Of a stretch of 64,000 nucleotides of DNA, positions 9,021 through 18,635 are shown one piece after another. The notes beneath the pieces were generated by a model. The model did no database searches and was not told the DNA's origin. It saw only the letters and a list, made by a program, of their open reading frames with translations. The stretch is from [Mycobacterium] fortunisiensis (GTDB lineage: Bacteria > Actinomycetota > Actinomycetes > Mycobacteriales > Mycobacteriaceae): assembly GCF_019050325.1 (NCBI RefSeq), contig NZ_VOMB01000016.1:644834-708833 (forward strand), given 5' to 3'. The translations under genes and the position numbers were made by a program. The first letter of the stretch is position 1; each line of letters begins with the position of its first letter.

Positions 9021-10709
9021 CTATTCACTGCTGCCGGAGCCGCTGCTGCCGCCCGACTTGGAGCCGGATTTGCTCCCGGACTTGTGGGAGTCGGATCCGG
9101 ACTTGTGGGCGCCCGACTTGGTGGCGGAAGTGCCGCGCGACCCGGTAGCTCCCGACTTGCTCTTCGCCGGCTTGGTGTTGCGGGCCTTGGTGCCCTCGGA
9201 CTTCGTGCCCGCCGAACCCGTGTCGGCCTTGTCGGTCGACGCAGTCGACGCGGTCGACGCGGTTGACGAGGAATCCGACTTGGTGGTGACGGACGTGGCG
9301 GTGTCGGGCTTGGCAGCCGTGGACGCCTCAGGCTTGGCTGCCGTGGTGGTGTCGGCCTTGACCGCCGTGGCCGTCTCGGGCTTGGTGGCGGTGCTCGTTT
9401 CGGCCTTGACCGCCAGGGCGGTCGCTGCCGTGTCGTCCACCGTCTCGGCCTCATCGACCGGTGCGGTGGCGACGGGCTCGGTGGTCGCCGGGACGGCTGT
9501 GGCGTCGGCCGGATCCACCACATCGGTGGCAACCTCCGTGACGGCCGCGACCGGGGCCAGCGCCTTCAGATTGGCGGCCAGCTTGGACGCCAGTTTCGAA
9601 GTCGGTGCAGCCGAGGCGCTTTCGGTGGCGGGGTCGACGTCCAGTGTGACCAGCGCGTCGGACGGAGCGATCGTGGCCGAGGTCACGTCCGCGGTCGAGG
9701 CCTGAGTCTCCGTCGTGGTCAGTGGGATCGGATTGGTCAACGCCCAGGTGATCTCCCGGGGAATCGTGAACAGGAAGGTCTCGAGGGTTCCACCCTTCGT
9801 GAGGGCGCCGGGCCAGTCGCCGTACGCGAAGCTGGGCACGTGGCCGTTGAGGTAGGCACCTAGCACCTTGGCCGGCAGGTTGACCAGGCCGCTCGCGGCA
9901 GTTTCCCAATCCTGTGCCTGCGCCGCGATGGCGACCTCGTCGAGGATCTCGGTGGCCTGGAAGGTGGCGCCGATGAAGGGCGTCAGGACCGACGTGGCGT
10001 AGAGCCCGAGCATCTTCTCGGACAACAGCGCGTCGGAGACCGTGCCGAGCCGGGTGGCGCCGAGGGTCTTCAGGATCTCACCGGGAATGTGCAGCACCTT
10101 CATGGCTTCCCAGCCGCCGCCATAACCCAGGCTCCACAGGAACCAGTCGTTCACCTCGGTGTAGGCCTCGCTGAACTTACCGGCCGCGAGATAGGTGGCG
10201 ACGTTCTGCAACACGGTCGGCAACTGGCTGAGCCCGCCGCCCTGATCGCCGCCTTCGGAGGCGCCGTTGGAGGCGCTGTCCAGTGCCGCCTGGATCGCCG
10301 CGCTGTATTCGGGCAGCTTGGCCATGACCTGCTGCCAGCCCTCTGCGTTGGTCAGGGCCGTACCCAATTCCGTGAATGCGTCCGGAGCGACGTCCAGGGT
10401 TTGTTGCAACAGCTCGGGATACAGCGTGCTGATCGTGTTCAGGCCGTACTGCACGTGCTCTGCCGACGTCTGAAGCGCGGTCTGCAGGGTGGTGAACGGG
10501 TCGGCGAACGCCGACAGTTGCACCGCGCGAGCCTGGATCGCGGTCAAGGTCTGGGCGGTCTGCGCTGTCGGGGTCACAGCGATGACGGATGCACCCGCAA
10601 CCGCGACGCCGGCCACCATCATCCGCTTGTACAGCGGACTGAATTGTGTTGCACCGGCTGGGGACTCAGGGCGATAGCGGCCCGAGTCATGGGGGAGGGC
10701 GAGCTCCAT
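9021..10709 (-). CDS. Secreted Ala/Thr-rich surface protein with Lys/Ser/Gly-rich tail
   Basis: 562 residues from ATG 10709, which has an AGGAGA ribosome binding site 3 bases upstream; the longer in-frame reading to 10790 lacks one. Residues 30-50 form a hydrophobic stretch ending in VTPTAQTAQ, resembling a signal peptide of mycobacterial exported proteins. A helical Ala/Leu/Gln-rich middle (about 55-345) is followed by a low-complexity Thr/Ala/Val/Lys segment with repeats of the type ETSTATKP, KADTTTAAKP, and a strongly basic tail of KSG repeats ending GSGSSE. The layout recalls the GjpA-like porin or PGRS-like envelope proteins of mycobacteria, but I cannot assign a family with certainty. 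An IdeR-like box lies 55 bp upstream of the start. Confidence 0.75.
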   Translation of the reverse strand: MELALPHDSGRYRPESPAGATQFSPLYKRMMVAGVAVAGASVIAVTPTAQTAQTLTAIQARAVQLSAFADPFTTLQTALQTSAEHVQYGLNTISTLYPELLQQTLDVAPDAFTELGTALTNAEGWQQVMAKLPEYSAAIQAALDSASNGASEGGDQGGGLSQLPTVLQNVATYLAAGKFSEAYTEVNDWFLWSLGYGGGWEAMKVLHIPGEILKTLGATRLGTVSDALLSEKMLGLYATSVLTPFIGATFQATEILDEVAIAAQAQDWETAASGLVNLPAKVLGAYLNGHVPSFAYGDWPGALTKGGTLETFLFTIPREITWALTNPIPLTTTETQASTADVTSATIAPSDALVTLDVDPATESASAAPTSKLASKLAANLKALAPVAAVTEVATDVVDPADATAVPATTEPVATAPVDEAETVDDTAATALAVKAETSTATKPETATAVKADTTTAAKPEASTAAKPDTATSVTTKSDSSSTASTASTASTDKADTGSAGTKSEGTKARNTKPAKSKSGATGSRGTSATKSGAHKSGSDSHKSGSKSGSKSGGSSGSGSSE

Positions 10710-11113
10710 GGTTCTCCTGTATGTGATTAAGGGTATGGGCAGCCCGCGGCTGACCGCGCGTAGATTAGCTGAGCCTATCCTTAATTTCAATGGCTACCCA
10801 GTTTGCCTCCATCGCCGCTTGTGGCGGTTTCTGGGAGTTTCCTGTGATACATACGGTGCGTTTATGGTTATCGCGCAGTCGGCAACGTGATGCCGGTTTC
10901 GTTGCCAGAAATGCGGCGGGCGCGCAGCGTCCAGCGAACGGAACATCTGCGCACATGGCTCCCTGCCGGACACCTCGGATTCGGGTCAGCGAACCCTATC
11001 CTGGATGGCAGCGCGACGGGGGCCTACGTCGTCGGTGGGGCAGGCGATCGCGCAGACTGCTCAAACAACTTGTGCGCTAACCACTTCAGGGCAGATCCTC
11101 AAGCACGCCGAGC
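10710..11113. other. 404-bp intergenic region
   Basis: Between two minus-strand genes. It holds the ribosome binding site and candidate iron box of the surface-protein gene near its left end. The rest (about 10790-11113) contains only short open frames without convincing start signals or composition, and I see no RNA gene or clear terminator for the gene ending at 11114. Confidence 0.5.
10765..10783. promoter_or_regulatory. Candidate IdeR (iron) box upstream of the surface-protein gene
   Basis: TTAGCTGAGCCTATCCTTA matches the 19-bp IdeR consensus (remembered as TTAGGTTAGGCTAACCTAA, read on the other strand) at 15 of 19 positions. It sits 55 bp upstream of the ATG of the minus-strand gene 9021-10709, in promoter position. 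Confidence 0.45.
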
Positions 11114-12349
11114 TCACACATCGAGCGCCTGGTAGGTGCGGCGCACGAATCTGGGTTGTGCGCTCTGCAGTTTCGCCAGCGATGTGTTGCCACTGACGGC
11201 GGCGGCATCCACACCCAGATTCGGGTGGTTCTGGATCAGATAGATCAGGATCAGGTCCGCTGACGGATCCGCCTGCCACCATGTGCCGTAGGCCCCTGGC
11301 CAGCTGAAGGTACCGAGCCCGCCCGGCCCGAACAGCTGCCGGGACCTGGCCGGGTCGGTCACCACCGACAGGTTGAGTCCGAAGCCCCGGCCCACCCAGA
11401 ACGGGGCACCGAGGAACGGGTGCTGCTTCTGTTCGGGGGTGAGCCGGTCGGTGCGCATCAACCGCACCGACTCCTCGGACAGCACGCGCACCCCGTCGAC
11501 GGTCCCGCCGCCCAACAACATCCGGGCGAACGTCAAGTAGTCGTCGGCCGTGGAGAACAACCCCGCGCCGCCGGTGCAGAACGGCGGATCCATGATCGGC
11601 GCCGGACCCATCACCTCGTGGGTCAAGGCGTTCTCCTGAGTCAGCTGATACATCGTGGCCGTCCGGCGGCGGCCGGCCGCATCGACCGAGAAACCGGTGT
11701 CGACCATGCCCAGCGGCGCGAAGATCCGTTCGGCCAGTACCTGCGACAGCGGCTTGCCCTCGATCCGGGACAACGCGATGCCCAGCACGTCGGTGGCGTG
11801 ACTGTAGGTGAGTCGTTCACCGGGCTGATGGGCCAGCGGCAGGGCGGCCACCTCGGTCAGCCAGCGATCCTGATCCTGGCGCAAGGACAGCTTGCCGTAG
11901 GCCGCGGCCAACGGCCCCAGCACCGAGAAGACGTAGGCCAGTCCGCTGCGGTGGGTCATCAGATCGTCGAACGTGATGGGCCGCCGTGCCGGATCGGTTC
12001 GGTCGAGCGGTCCGCGCGGTTCGCGCAGCACCCGCATCGCGGCCAGTTCCGGCAGCCATTTCGTCACCGGCTCGTTGAGCCTGAGCTTGCCCTCTTCGGC
12101 CAGTGCCATCGCCGCGGCCACCGTCACCGGTTTCGACATCGATGCGATCCGGAAGATCGTGTCCCGCTGCATCGGCAACCGGGCCCCGACGTCACGGTGC
12201 CCCAAGGTGTGGACCTGGAGCACCTTGCCCGCCTGCCACACCAGGGTGACCGCCCCGGCCAACAACCCGGCATCGATCGCCTCACGGATGGACGTCTGGT
12301 TGCCGTCGAGGTTCATCCGGCCCAGCCTATCCAGCGGCATTGCCGCCAT
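11114..12349 (-). CDS. Beta-lactamase-fold serine hydrolase (class C/EstB-like)
   Basis: 411 residues. The serine-hydrolase motif SxxK is present as SMSK (Ser70-Lys73) after FRIA, the second motif is a YSH variant of YxN near 180, and FGPGGLGTF near 340 occupies the place of the KTG-like third motif. Such proteins are mostly esterases or peptidases rather than antibiotic-destroying enzymes, and several paralogues occur in each mycobacterium (the M. tuberculosis protein Rv1367c is of this type). No signal peptide is evident. ATGs at 12349, 12340 and 12316 are all possible starts; I keep the longest. Transcribed divergently from the aldehyde dehydrogenase. Confidence 0.85.
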   Translation of the reverse strand: MAAMPLDRLGRMNLDGNQTSIREAIDAGLLAGAVTLVWQAGKVLQVHTLGHRDVGARLPMQRDTIFRIASMSKPVTVAAAMALAEEGKLRLNEPVTKWLPELAAMRVLREPRGPLDRTDPARRPITFDDLMTHRSGLAYVFSVLGPLAAAYGKLSLRQDQDRWLTEVAALPLAHQPGERLTYSHATDVLGIALSRIEGKPLSQVLAERIFAPLGMVDTGFSVDAAGRRRTATMYQLTQENALTHEVMGPAPIMDPPFCTGGAGLFSTADDYLTFARMLLGGGTVDGVRVLSEESVRLMRTDRLTPEQKQHPFLGAPFWVGRGFGLNLSVVTDPARSRQLFGPGGLGTFSWPGAYGTWWQADPSADLILIYLIQNHPNLGVDAAAVSGNTSLAKLQSAQPRFVRRTYQALDV

Positions 12350-12466
12350 CGGCGCTACCTCCGGTCGTCAGCGGAATGTGGTGCCCTCGGGCTCGCCGCC
12401 GCTCTACGGTTGGTGATTCACCTCACGGTGGGCCACACCGACCACCGAACCGGACAAGGGGCTTTG

Positions 12467-13879
12467 ATGCAGAACCAGGACAGCAATTACATCGGCGGCC
12501 AGTGGGCACGCTCGAGCGGAACCACCCGCATCCCCGTCGTCAATCCGGCCAACGACGAGGTGATCGCCGAGTTCACGGCGGGTACCGCCGCCGATGTCGA
12601 CGCCGCCGTCGCCGCTGCCCGCGCGGCATTCCCGGCGTGGTCGGCCACCCCGGTCGGTGACCGGGCCGACTATCTGACCGCTATCGCCGGCAAGCTCGCC
12701 GAGCGATCCGAGGACGTGGCCCGCACCATATCCGCCGAAATGGGCTGCCCCATTTCGATTTCCCGGGCGATCCAGCTGGGGCTACCGCTCAACAGTTTCA
12801 CCGAGGCCGCCAACATCGTGCGCGGATACGAGTTCGAGACCCAGTACCGGGGATCGACGATCGTGCGGGAGCCGTTCGGTGTGCTGGGCGCGATCACGCC
12901 CTGGAACTACCCGCTGCACCAGATCGCGCTCAAGGTCGCCTACGGGCTGGCCGCGGGAAACACCGTCGTCGTCAAGCCCAGTGAAATCACGCCGCTGTGC
13001 GCACTGGCGCTGACCCAGATCATCGACGAGATCGGTCTTCCCCCAGGCGTGTTCAACCTGGTGCTGGGCACCGGCCCAGATGTCGGAGAAGCGATCGCCG
13101 GCCACGACGATGTCGACATCGTCAGCTTCACCGGGTCCACCCGGGCCGGCCGGCGCGTCCAGGAAGTCGCTGCCCGCACGGTCAAGCGGGTCTCACTGGA
13201 ACTCGGCGGCAAGAGCCCCAACATCATTCTCGACGACGCCGACCTGGAATCGGTCGTGCCCGCATCGGTCAAGACGATGATGCTCAATTCCGGCCAGACC
13301 TGCTCGGCCCTCACCCGCATGATCGTCCCGCGCGGGCGACTCGCCGAGGTCGAGGCACTCGCGAAGGCAACCGCCGACGCACTGCCGGTCGGGGATCCCA
13401 CCGAGGAAGGGACCGCGCTGGGCCCGCTGTCGTCGCGGGCGCAGCAGGAACGGGTGTTCGGCTACATCCGTAACGCGCTGGCTGAAGGTGCGCGTCTGGT
13501 CACCGGTGGCGAGACCGAAGCCGACGCGCCCGGCGCCTTCGTCCGGCCGACGGTGTTCTCGGATGTCACCGAGGACATGACAATCCACAAAGAGGAGGTC
13601 TTCGGCCCGGTGCTGGCGATCGAGGCCTACGACTCCGAGGATGACGCGGTGCGGATCGCCAACGCCACGGATTACGGCCTGGCCGGCGCGGTGTGGTCGG
13701 CCTCGACGGAGCGGGCCGAGAGCATCGCCCGCCGAATCAGAGCGGGGCAGGTGCAGATCAATGCGGGCGCCTTCAACGCCAATGCCCCCTTCGGCGGATA
13801 CAAGCAATCGGGCAACGGGCGCGAGGCCGGCGTGTACGGGCTCGAGGAGTTCCTCGAGATCAAGTCGATCCAGCGGTGA
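12467..13879 (+). CDS. NAD(P)-dependent aldehyde dehydrogenase
   Basis: 470 residues from ATG 12467, preceded by AAGGGG 6 bases upstream. All catalytic landmarks are present: TPWNYPL (Asn147), FTGST (221-225), ELGGKSPN with Glu245, and the nucleophile Cys279 in SGQTCS, plus the C-terminal PFGGYKQSGNGRE. The enzyme oxidises an aldehyde to the carboxylic acid; the substrate class cannot be told. The stop overlaps the GTG start of the following transporter (GTGA), so both are made together and the transporter may import the precursor or export the product. Confidence 0.93.
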   Translation: MQNQDSNYIGGQWARSSGTTRIPVVNPANDEVIAEFTAGTAADVDAAVAAARAAFPAWSATPVGDRADYLTAIAGKLAERSEDVARTISAEMGCPISISRAIQLGLPLNSFTEAANIVRGYEFETQYRGSTIVREPFGVLGAITPWNYPLHQIALKVAYGLAAGNTVVVKPSEITPLCALALTQIIDEIGLPPGVFNLVLGTGPDVGEAIAGHDDVDIVSFTGSTRAGRRVQEVAARTVKRVSLELGGKSPNIILDDADLESVVPASVKTMMLNSGQTCSALTRMIVPRGRLAEVEALAKATADALPVGDPTEEGTALGPLSSRAQQERVFGYIRNALAEGARLVTGGETEADAPGAFVRPTVFSDVTEDMTIHKEEVFGPVLAIEAYDSEDDAVRIANATDYGLAGAVWSASTERAESIARRIRAGQVQINAGAFNANAPFGGYKQSGNGREAGVYGLEEFLEIKSIQR

Positions 13880-15207
13880 CCTGGTCGGCTACCGCGGGCG
13901 AACCGAGCCCGGCACCCGGCGTCGAGCCCAGTCCGATGCGGCGGGTGGCGTTCGCCAGCTTCGTCGGCACCGCGATCGAGTTCTATGACTTCTACATCTA
14001 CGGCACCGCCGCGGCCCTGATCTTTCCCCATGTGTTCTTCCCGAACATGGGCCCTACGATGGCGACGATCTCCTCACTGGGAACCTTCGCGGTCGCGTTC
14101 CTGTCCCGCCCGATCGGCGCCGCGGTCTTCGGACATTTCGGAGATCGTTTGGGCCGCAAGAAAACTCTGATCGCGACGCTGTTGATCATGGGTGTGTCGA
14201 CGGTCTGCGTCGGGTTGGTGCCCAGCGCGGCGACGATCGGCGTCGCCGCACCGGTCATCCTCCTGGTCCTGCGGCTGTTGCAGGGCTTCGCAGTCGGCGG
14301 GGAATGGGCGGGATCGGCGCTGTTGAGCGCCGAGTACGCGCCGGTGGACAAGCGCGGGCTGTACGGGATGTTCACCCAGCTCGGCGCCGGCGCCGGACTT
14401 GCGGTGAGCAACCTGGTGGTCTTCACCGTCAGCGTGACCATCGGTGAGAAGAGTGCCATGTTCCTGGACTGGGCCTGGCGGTTGCCGTTCCTGTTCAGTG
14501 CGGTGCTGCTCGTCGTCGCGCTGTACGTGCGGTTGAGCATCGAGGAGACGCCCGTCTTCGCCCGCGAGCAGGTGGCCGGCGGTGTACCCAAGGCGCCGAT
14601 GAGCGAGTTGCTGCGCACCCAGACCCGGCAAGTGGTACTCGCGGCGGGATGCATGGTCGGCATCTTTGCGATGAGCTTTCTGGGCGGCACCTACCTGATG
14701 AGCTACGCCAGCACCCGAATCGGGCACCCGCGCAGTCTGATCCTCGGTGTCGGTGTGCTCGCCGGGATCGCGCTGATGATCTTCTCGGCGGTCTCGGCAG
14801 CGCTGTGCGACCGGTACGGCCGGCGTCGCGTGATCCTGGCCGGCTTCGGACTCGCCCTGCCCTGGGCATTCCTGGTGATGCCGATGATCGACACCGGATC
14901 GCCGGTTCTGTTCGCGGTGGCGATCGCCGGAATCTTCTGCATCTTCGGCCTGTCCTATGGGCCCATCGGGTCCTTCCTGCCTGAGATCTTCGCCACCCGG
15001 TATCGCTATACCGGTGCCGGTCTCTCGTTCAATCTGGCCGGCATCGTGGGTGGTGCGATTCCGCCGTTGGTGGCCGGAATGCTGGTGGCCACATTGGGTA
15101 GCTGGGCAGTTGGCGCGATGATGGCGGGTTTTGTCGTCGTCAGCATCGTCTCCACGGTGTTGTTGCCGGAGACGAGAGGGACCACATTGGACGCCGTCAC
15201 GACGTGA
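13876..15207 (+). CDS. MFS transporter, metabolite:H+ symporter (MHS) type
   Basis: 443 residues from GTG 13876, which overlaps the aldehyde dehydrogenase stop. About twelve hydrophobic segments; the MFS loop 2-3 motif appears as GHFGDRLGRKK and the loop 8-9 version as DRYGRRR; FVGTAIEFYDFYIYG at the start of helix 1 is characteristic of the MHS family (citrate, proline/betaine, shikimate, alpha-ketoglutarate symporters). A small organic acid or betaine is therefore the likely cargo. An internal ATG (PSPMRRVAF) would also give an intact first helix. Pyrimidine genes begin 100 bp downstream. Confidence 0.9.
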   Translation: MTWSATAGEPSPAPGVEPSPMRRVAFASFVGTAIEFYDFYIYGTAAALIFPHVFFPNMGPTMATISSLGTFAVAFLSRPIGAAVFGHFGDRLGRKKTLIATLLIMGVSTVCVGLVPSAATIGVAAPVILLVLRLLQGFAVGGEWAGSALLSAEYAPVDKRGLYGMFTQLGAGAGLAVSNLVVFTVSVTIGEKSAMFLDWAWRLPFLFSAVLLVVALYVRLSIEETPVFAREQVAGGVPKAPMSELLRTQTRQVVLAAGCMVGIFAMSFLGGTYLMSYASTRIGHPRSLILGVGVLAGIALMIFSAVSAALCDRYGRRRVILAGFGLALPWAFLVMPMIDTGSPVLFAVAIAGIFCIFGLSYGPIGSFLPEIFATRYRYTGAGLSFNLAGIVGGAIPPLVAGMLVATLGSWAVGAMMAGFVVVSIVSTVLLPETRGTTLDAVTT

Positions 15208-15254
15208 GAGTGGCGGGCCGGACATTTGCGGCCTGCTAAGCTGGCCCGCAGTTC

Positions 15255-15297
15255 GACGTCCTTTAACGATCCGTCCCGAGAGGCGGAGAAGGAGGTC
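15255..15297 (+). promoter_or_regulatory. PyrR-binding leader hairpin hiding the pyrR ribosome binding site
   Basis: GACGTCCTT (15255-15263) can pair with AAGGAGGTC (15289-15297), eight pairs with one G-G mismatch, so the strong Shine-Dalgarno AAGGAGG is inside the stem. The enclosed loop contains GATCCGTCCCGAGAGGC (15268-15284), which fits the known PyrR recognition element (core UCCNGNGAGG). This is the arrangement described for mycobacterial PyrR-dependent translational repression. UMP/UTP-bound PyrR would stabilise the hairpin and block translation of pyrR and the coupled genes. Confidence 0.82.
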
Positions 15298-15308
15298 AGG
15301 GTCACCTC

Positions 15309-15866
15309 ATGGGCTCTTCAAGTGCCGACCGGGAATTGTTGTCTGCGGCGGACGTCGGCCGCACCATTTCCCGGATCGCCCATCAGATCATCGAGAAGAC
15401 CGCGCTCGACGACCCCGCCGAACGTGAGCGGGTCGTCCTCCTGGGGATCCCGACGCGCGGTGTGACACTGGCCACCCGGTTGGCCGCCAAGATCAACGAG
15501 TTCGCCGACGTGGCATTGCCGGTCGGTGCCCTGGACATCACGCTGTACCGCGACGATCTCAACTTCAAGCCGCCGCGGCCGTTGGAGACCACCTCCATCC
15601 CGGCCGGAGGTATCGACGACGCCGTGGTGATCCTGGTCGACGACGTCCTGTACTCCGGGCGATCGGTGCGGTCTGCGCTCGATGCGCTGCGCGACATCGG
15701 CCGGCCGCGGGTGGTCCAACTCGCGGTGCTGGTCGACCGCGGCCACCGGGAACTCCCGATCCGCGCCGACTATGTCGGCAAGAACGTTCCGACCTCGCGC
15801 AGCGAAAGTGTGCACGTGCTGCTGGCCGAGCACGACGACCGTGATGGGGTGGTGATCTCCAAGTGA
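15309..15866 (+). CDS. pyrR: Bifunctional pyr operon regulator / uracil phosphoribosyltransferase PyrR
   Basis: 185 residues, the normal length. Carries the PRPP-binding loop [14 protein letters not shown] (about 108-121) and the early helix [14 protein letters not shown] typical of PyrR. It binds the leader RNA just upstream (15255-15297) when uridine nucleotides are plentiful and also has weak uracil phosphoribosyltransferase activity. The SD-to-ATG distance is long (13 nt), but the N-terminal sequence after this ATG matches the family. The stop overlaps the GTG of pyrB. Confidence 0.96.
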   Translation: MGSSSADRELLSAADVGRTISRIAHQIIEKTALDDPAERERVVLLGIPTRGVTLATRLAAKINEFADVALPVGALDITLYRDDLNFKPPRPLETTSIPAGGIDDAVVILVDDVLYSGRSVRSALDALRDIGRPRVVQLAVLVDRGHRELPIRADYVGKNVPTSRSESVHVLLAEHDDRDGVVISK

Positions 15867-16819
15867 CGACTCGTCATCTGCTGACAGCGGCCGATCTGTC
15901 CCGTGACGACGCGACCGCGATCCTCGACGACGCCGACCGCTTCCGCGAGGCGCTGTTGGGGCGCGAGGTCAAGAAGCTGCCGACGTTGCGCGGCCGCACC
16001 GTGATCACGATGTTCTACGAGAACTCCACCCGCACCCGGGTGTCGTTCGAGGTCGCGGGCAAGTGGATGAGCGCCGACGTGATCAACGTCAGCTCGTCGG
16101 GATCCTCGGTGGCCAAAGGGGAGTCGCTTCGCGACACCGCGCTGACGTTGCGCGCGGCCGGGGCCGACGCGCTGATCATCCGCCATCCCGCCTCCGGTGC
16201 GGCCCAGCAGCTCGCCGAGTGGACCGCTGAGGAATCCGGCGGCGGGCCGAGCGTGATCAACGCCGGTGACGGCACCCACGAACACCCGACGCAGGCCCTG
16301 CTCGATGCCCTCACCATCCGTCAGCGCCTCGGTTCGATCGAGGGCAGACGCGTGGTCATCGTCGGCGACGTCCTGCACAGCCGGGTGGCCCGGTCCAACG
16401 TCTCGCTGCTGAGCACCCTGGGCGCCGAAGTGGTGCTGGTCGCGCCGCCGACCTTGCTGCCCACCGGCGTTGCCGACTGGCCGGTGTCGGTGTCCCACGA
16501 CCTCGATGCCGAGTTGCCCGCCGCCGATGCGGTCTTGATGCTGCGGGTGCAGGCCGAGCGGATGAACGGGGCGTTCTTCCCCTCCGCGCGTGAGTACTCG
16601 GTGCGCTACGGATTGTCCGAGAAGCGTCAGGCCATGCTGCCCGGCAACGCCGTGGTACTGCATCCGGGGCCGATGCTGCGCGGTATGGAAATCGCGTTCC
16701 CGGTCGCCGATTCATCGCAATCAGCTGTGCTGCAACAGGTTTCAAATGGTGTCCACGTGCGGATGGCGGTGCTGTTCCACCTGCTGGTGGGCTCCGATCG
16801 GGAGGCGATCAGCGTATGA
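15863..16819 (+). CDS. pyrB: Aspartate carbamoyltransferase catalytic subunit
   Basis: 318 residues; joins carbamoyl phosphate and aspartate in the second step of UMP synthesis. The carbamoyl-phosphate motif is [13 protein letters not shown] (about 49-61), followed by [10 protein letters not shown] (about 139-148) and the HPGPMLRG loop near the C-terminus. GTG start overlapping pyrR by 4 bp; the end overlaps pyrC by ATGA. No pyrI regulatory subunit is present, as expected in actinobacteria. Confidence 0.97.
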   Translation: MTTRHLLTAADLSRDDATAILDDADRFREALLGREVKKLPTLRGRTVITMFYENSTRTRVSFEVAGKWMSADVINVSSSGSSVAKGESLRDTALTLRAAGADALIIRHPASGAAQQLAEWTAEESGGGPSVINAGDGTHEHPTQALLDALTIRQRLGSIEGRRVVIVGDVLHSRVARSNVSLLSTLGAEVVLVAPPTLLPTGVADWPVSVSHDLDAELPAADAVLMLRVQAERMNGAFFPSAREYSVRYGLSEKRQAMLPGNAVVLHPGPMLRGMEIAFPVADSSQSAVLQQVSNGVHVRMAVLFHLLVGSDREAISV

Positions 16820-18138
16820 CGAACCAGGTACTCATCCGCGGAGTGCGTCTTTACGGCGAGGGCGAGCCGCTCGATGTCCGGATCGCCGACGGTCAGATCG
16901 TGGAAATTGGACCGGGGATCGGTTCCGATACTCCCGAGGATGCCGAGGTGATCGAGGCCGCCGGCCAGGTGCTGTTGCCCGGCTTCGTCGACCTGCACAC
17001 CCATCTGCGTGAGCCGGGTCGCGAGTACGCCGAGGACATCGAAACCGGCTCGGCCGCCGCAGCACTGGGGGGCTACACCGCGGTGTTCGCGATGGCCAAC
17101 ACCGATCCGGTGGCCGATTCCGCGGTGGTCACCGACCATGTGTGGAACCGCGGTCAGCAGGTGGGCCTGGTCGACGTGCATCCGGTCGGCGCGGTCACGG
17201 TCGGCCTCGAAGGCAAGCAACTCACCGAGATGGGTCTGATGGCCGCCGGTGTCGGGCAGGTCCGGATGTTCTCCGATGACGGCCTGTGCGTGGACGATCC
17301 GCTGGTGATGCGCCGCGCCCTGGAGTACGCGACCGGCCTCGGGGTGCTCATCGCACAGCACGCCGAGGAGCCGCGACTGACCGTCGGTGCCGTCGCCCAC
17401 GAAGGGCCCACCGCGGCCAAGCTCGGTCTGGCCGGTTGGCCGCGTTCGGCCGAGGAATCCATCGTCGCCCGTGATGCGATCCTGGCCCGCGACGCCGGCG
17501 CCCGGGTGCACATCTGCCACGCGTCCACCGCGGGCACCGTGGAGTTGCTGAAATGGGCCAAGGCGCAAGGGATCTCCATCACCGCCGAGGTCACCCCGCA
17601 TCACCTGCTGCTCGATGACAGCCGGCTGGCCGGCTACGACGGGCGTAACCGGGTCAACCCGCCGCTGCGGGAGGCCAGTGACGCCCAGGCACTGCGGCAA
17701 GCGTTGGCCGACGGGGTGATCGACTGCGTGGCCACCGACCACGCCCCCCACGCCGAGCACGAGAAGTGCTGCGAGTTCTCGGTCGCCCGCCCCGGCATGC
17801 TCGGCCTGCAGACCGCGCTGTCGGTGGTGGCCGAGACCATGGTGCGTCCCGGGCTGCTGAATTGGCGGGGTGTGGCCAAGGTGATGAGCGAGGCCCCGGC
17901 GGCCATCGTCGGCCTGCCCGATCAGGGCCGGCCGCTGGAAGTGGGCGAACCGGCCAACCTCACGGTGATCGACCCGGAGGCCACCTGGACGGTGGACGGC
18001 GACGAGCTGGCCAGCCGCTCGGACAACACCCCGTATGAATCGATGACGCTGCCGGCCACCGTGACCGCCACGCTGCTGCGTGGCAAGATCACGGCGCTGC
18101 ACGGGAAGAGTCCGGCGCCCGGGGGACGGGCACGATGA
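16816..18138 (+). CDS. pyrC: Dihydroorotase (class I)
   Basis: 440 residues. Zinc-ligand motif [10 protein letters not shown] near residues 57-66, further metal and substrate residues in [17 protein letters not shown] and [12 protein letters not shown] (Asp of the last is the catalytic base). The third step of UMP synthesis. Overlaps pyrB (ATGA at 16816) and the following membrane-protein gene (ATGA at 18135). Confidence 0.97.
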   Translation: MTNQVLIRGVRLYGEGEPLDVRIADGQIVEIGPGIGSDTPEDAEVIEAAGQVLLPGFVDLHTHLREPGREYAEDIETGSAAAALGGYTAVFAMANTDPVADSAVVTDHVWNRGQQVGLVDVHPVGAVTVGLEGKQLTEMGLMAAGVGQVRMFSDDGLCVDDPLVMRRALEYATGLGVLIAQHAEEPRLTVGAVAHEGPTAAKLGLAGWPRSAEESIVARDAILARDAGARVHICHASTAGTVELLKWAKAQGISITAEVTPHHLLLDDSRLAGYDGRNRVNPPLREASDAQALRQALADGVIDCVATDHAPHAEHEKCCEFSVARPGMLGLQTALSVVAETMVRPGLLNWRGVAKVMSEAPAAIVGLPDQGRPLEVGEPANLTVIDPEATWTVDGDELASRSDNTPYESMTLPATVTATLLRGKITALHGKSPAPGGRAR

Positions 18139-18635
18139 ACACCCCCACTCTGATCGCGTCGCTGGTGATGGCCGCCCTGCTGGCCGTGCTGATCGCGTTC
18201 CTGATTCGCCAGATGATGCGCGGCTGGCTGCATCGTGCACAACGACAGGCCGAACTGATCGGCACCCTGCCGCCGCTGCCCGACACTGTCAGTTCGGCGA
18301 TCATCCCCCCGATGAAGGGGATGTACGTCGGTAGCACGGTGGTGCCGAACTGGAATGACAAGGTGGCTGCCGGCGGCCTGGGCTTCCGGGCCAAGGCCGT
18401 GCTGACCCGCTACCCCGAGGGAATCATGATGCAGCGCAGCGGGGCCGGGCCGATCTGGATTCCCGCCGACTCGGTCACCGCGATCAGGACCGAACGCGGG
18501 ATCGCCGGCAAGGCACTGACTTACGACGGGATCCTGGCCATCCGGTGGCGGTTGCCGTCTGGCACGGAGATCGACACCGGGTTCCGCGCCGACAATCGCG
18601 CACAGTACGACCGCTGGCTGGAGGAAGAGGCATGA
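18135..18635 (+). CDS. Conserved membrane protein within the pyr operon
   Basis: 166 residues: one N-terminal transmembrane helix (about 5-28) ending in a basic stretch, then a soluble domain with a beta-rich pattern resembling the PH-like domains of small actinobacterial membrane proteins. The same position in M. tuberculosis is occupied by Rv1382, a conserved membrane/export protein of unknown function. It is coupled at both ends (overlaps with pyrC and carA by ATGA), so its dose is tied to pyrimidine synthesis, but no function is known. Confidence 0.85.
   Translation: MNTPTLIASLVMAALLAVLIAFLIRQMMRGWLHRAQRQAELIGTLPPLPDTVSSAIIPPMKGMYVGSTVVPNWNDKVAAGGLGFRAKAVLTRYPEGIMMQRSGAGPIWIPADSVTAIRTERGIAGKALTYDGILAIRWRLPSGTEIDTGFRADNRAQYDRWLEEEA

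Noticed and set aside
11420..12466. Long open frame extending the aldehyde dehydrogenase 350 codons upstream
   Set aside because: It is antisense to the serine hydrolase gene, rich in Arg/His/Gly/Gln as typical of shadow frames, and a well-placed ATG with a ribosome binding site exists at 12467.
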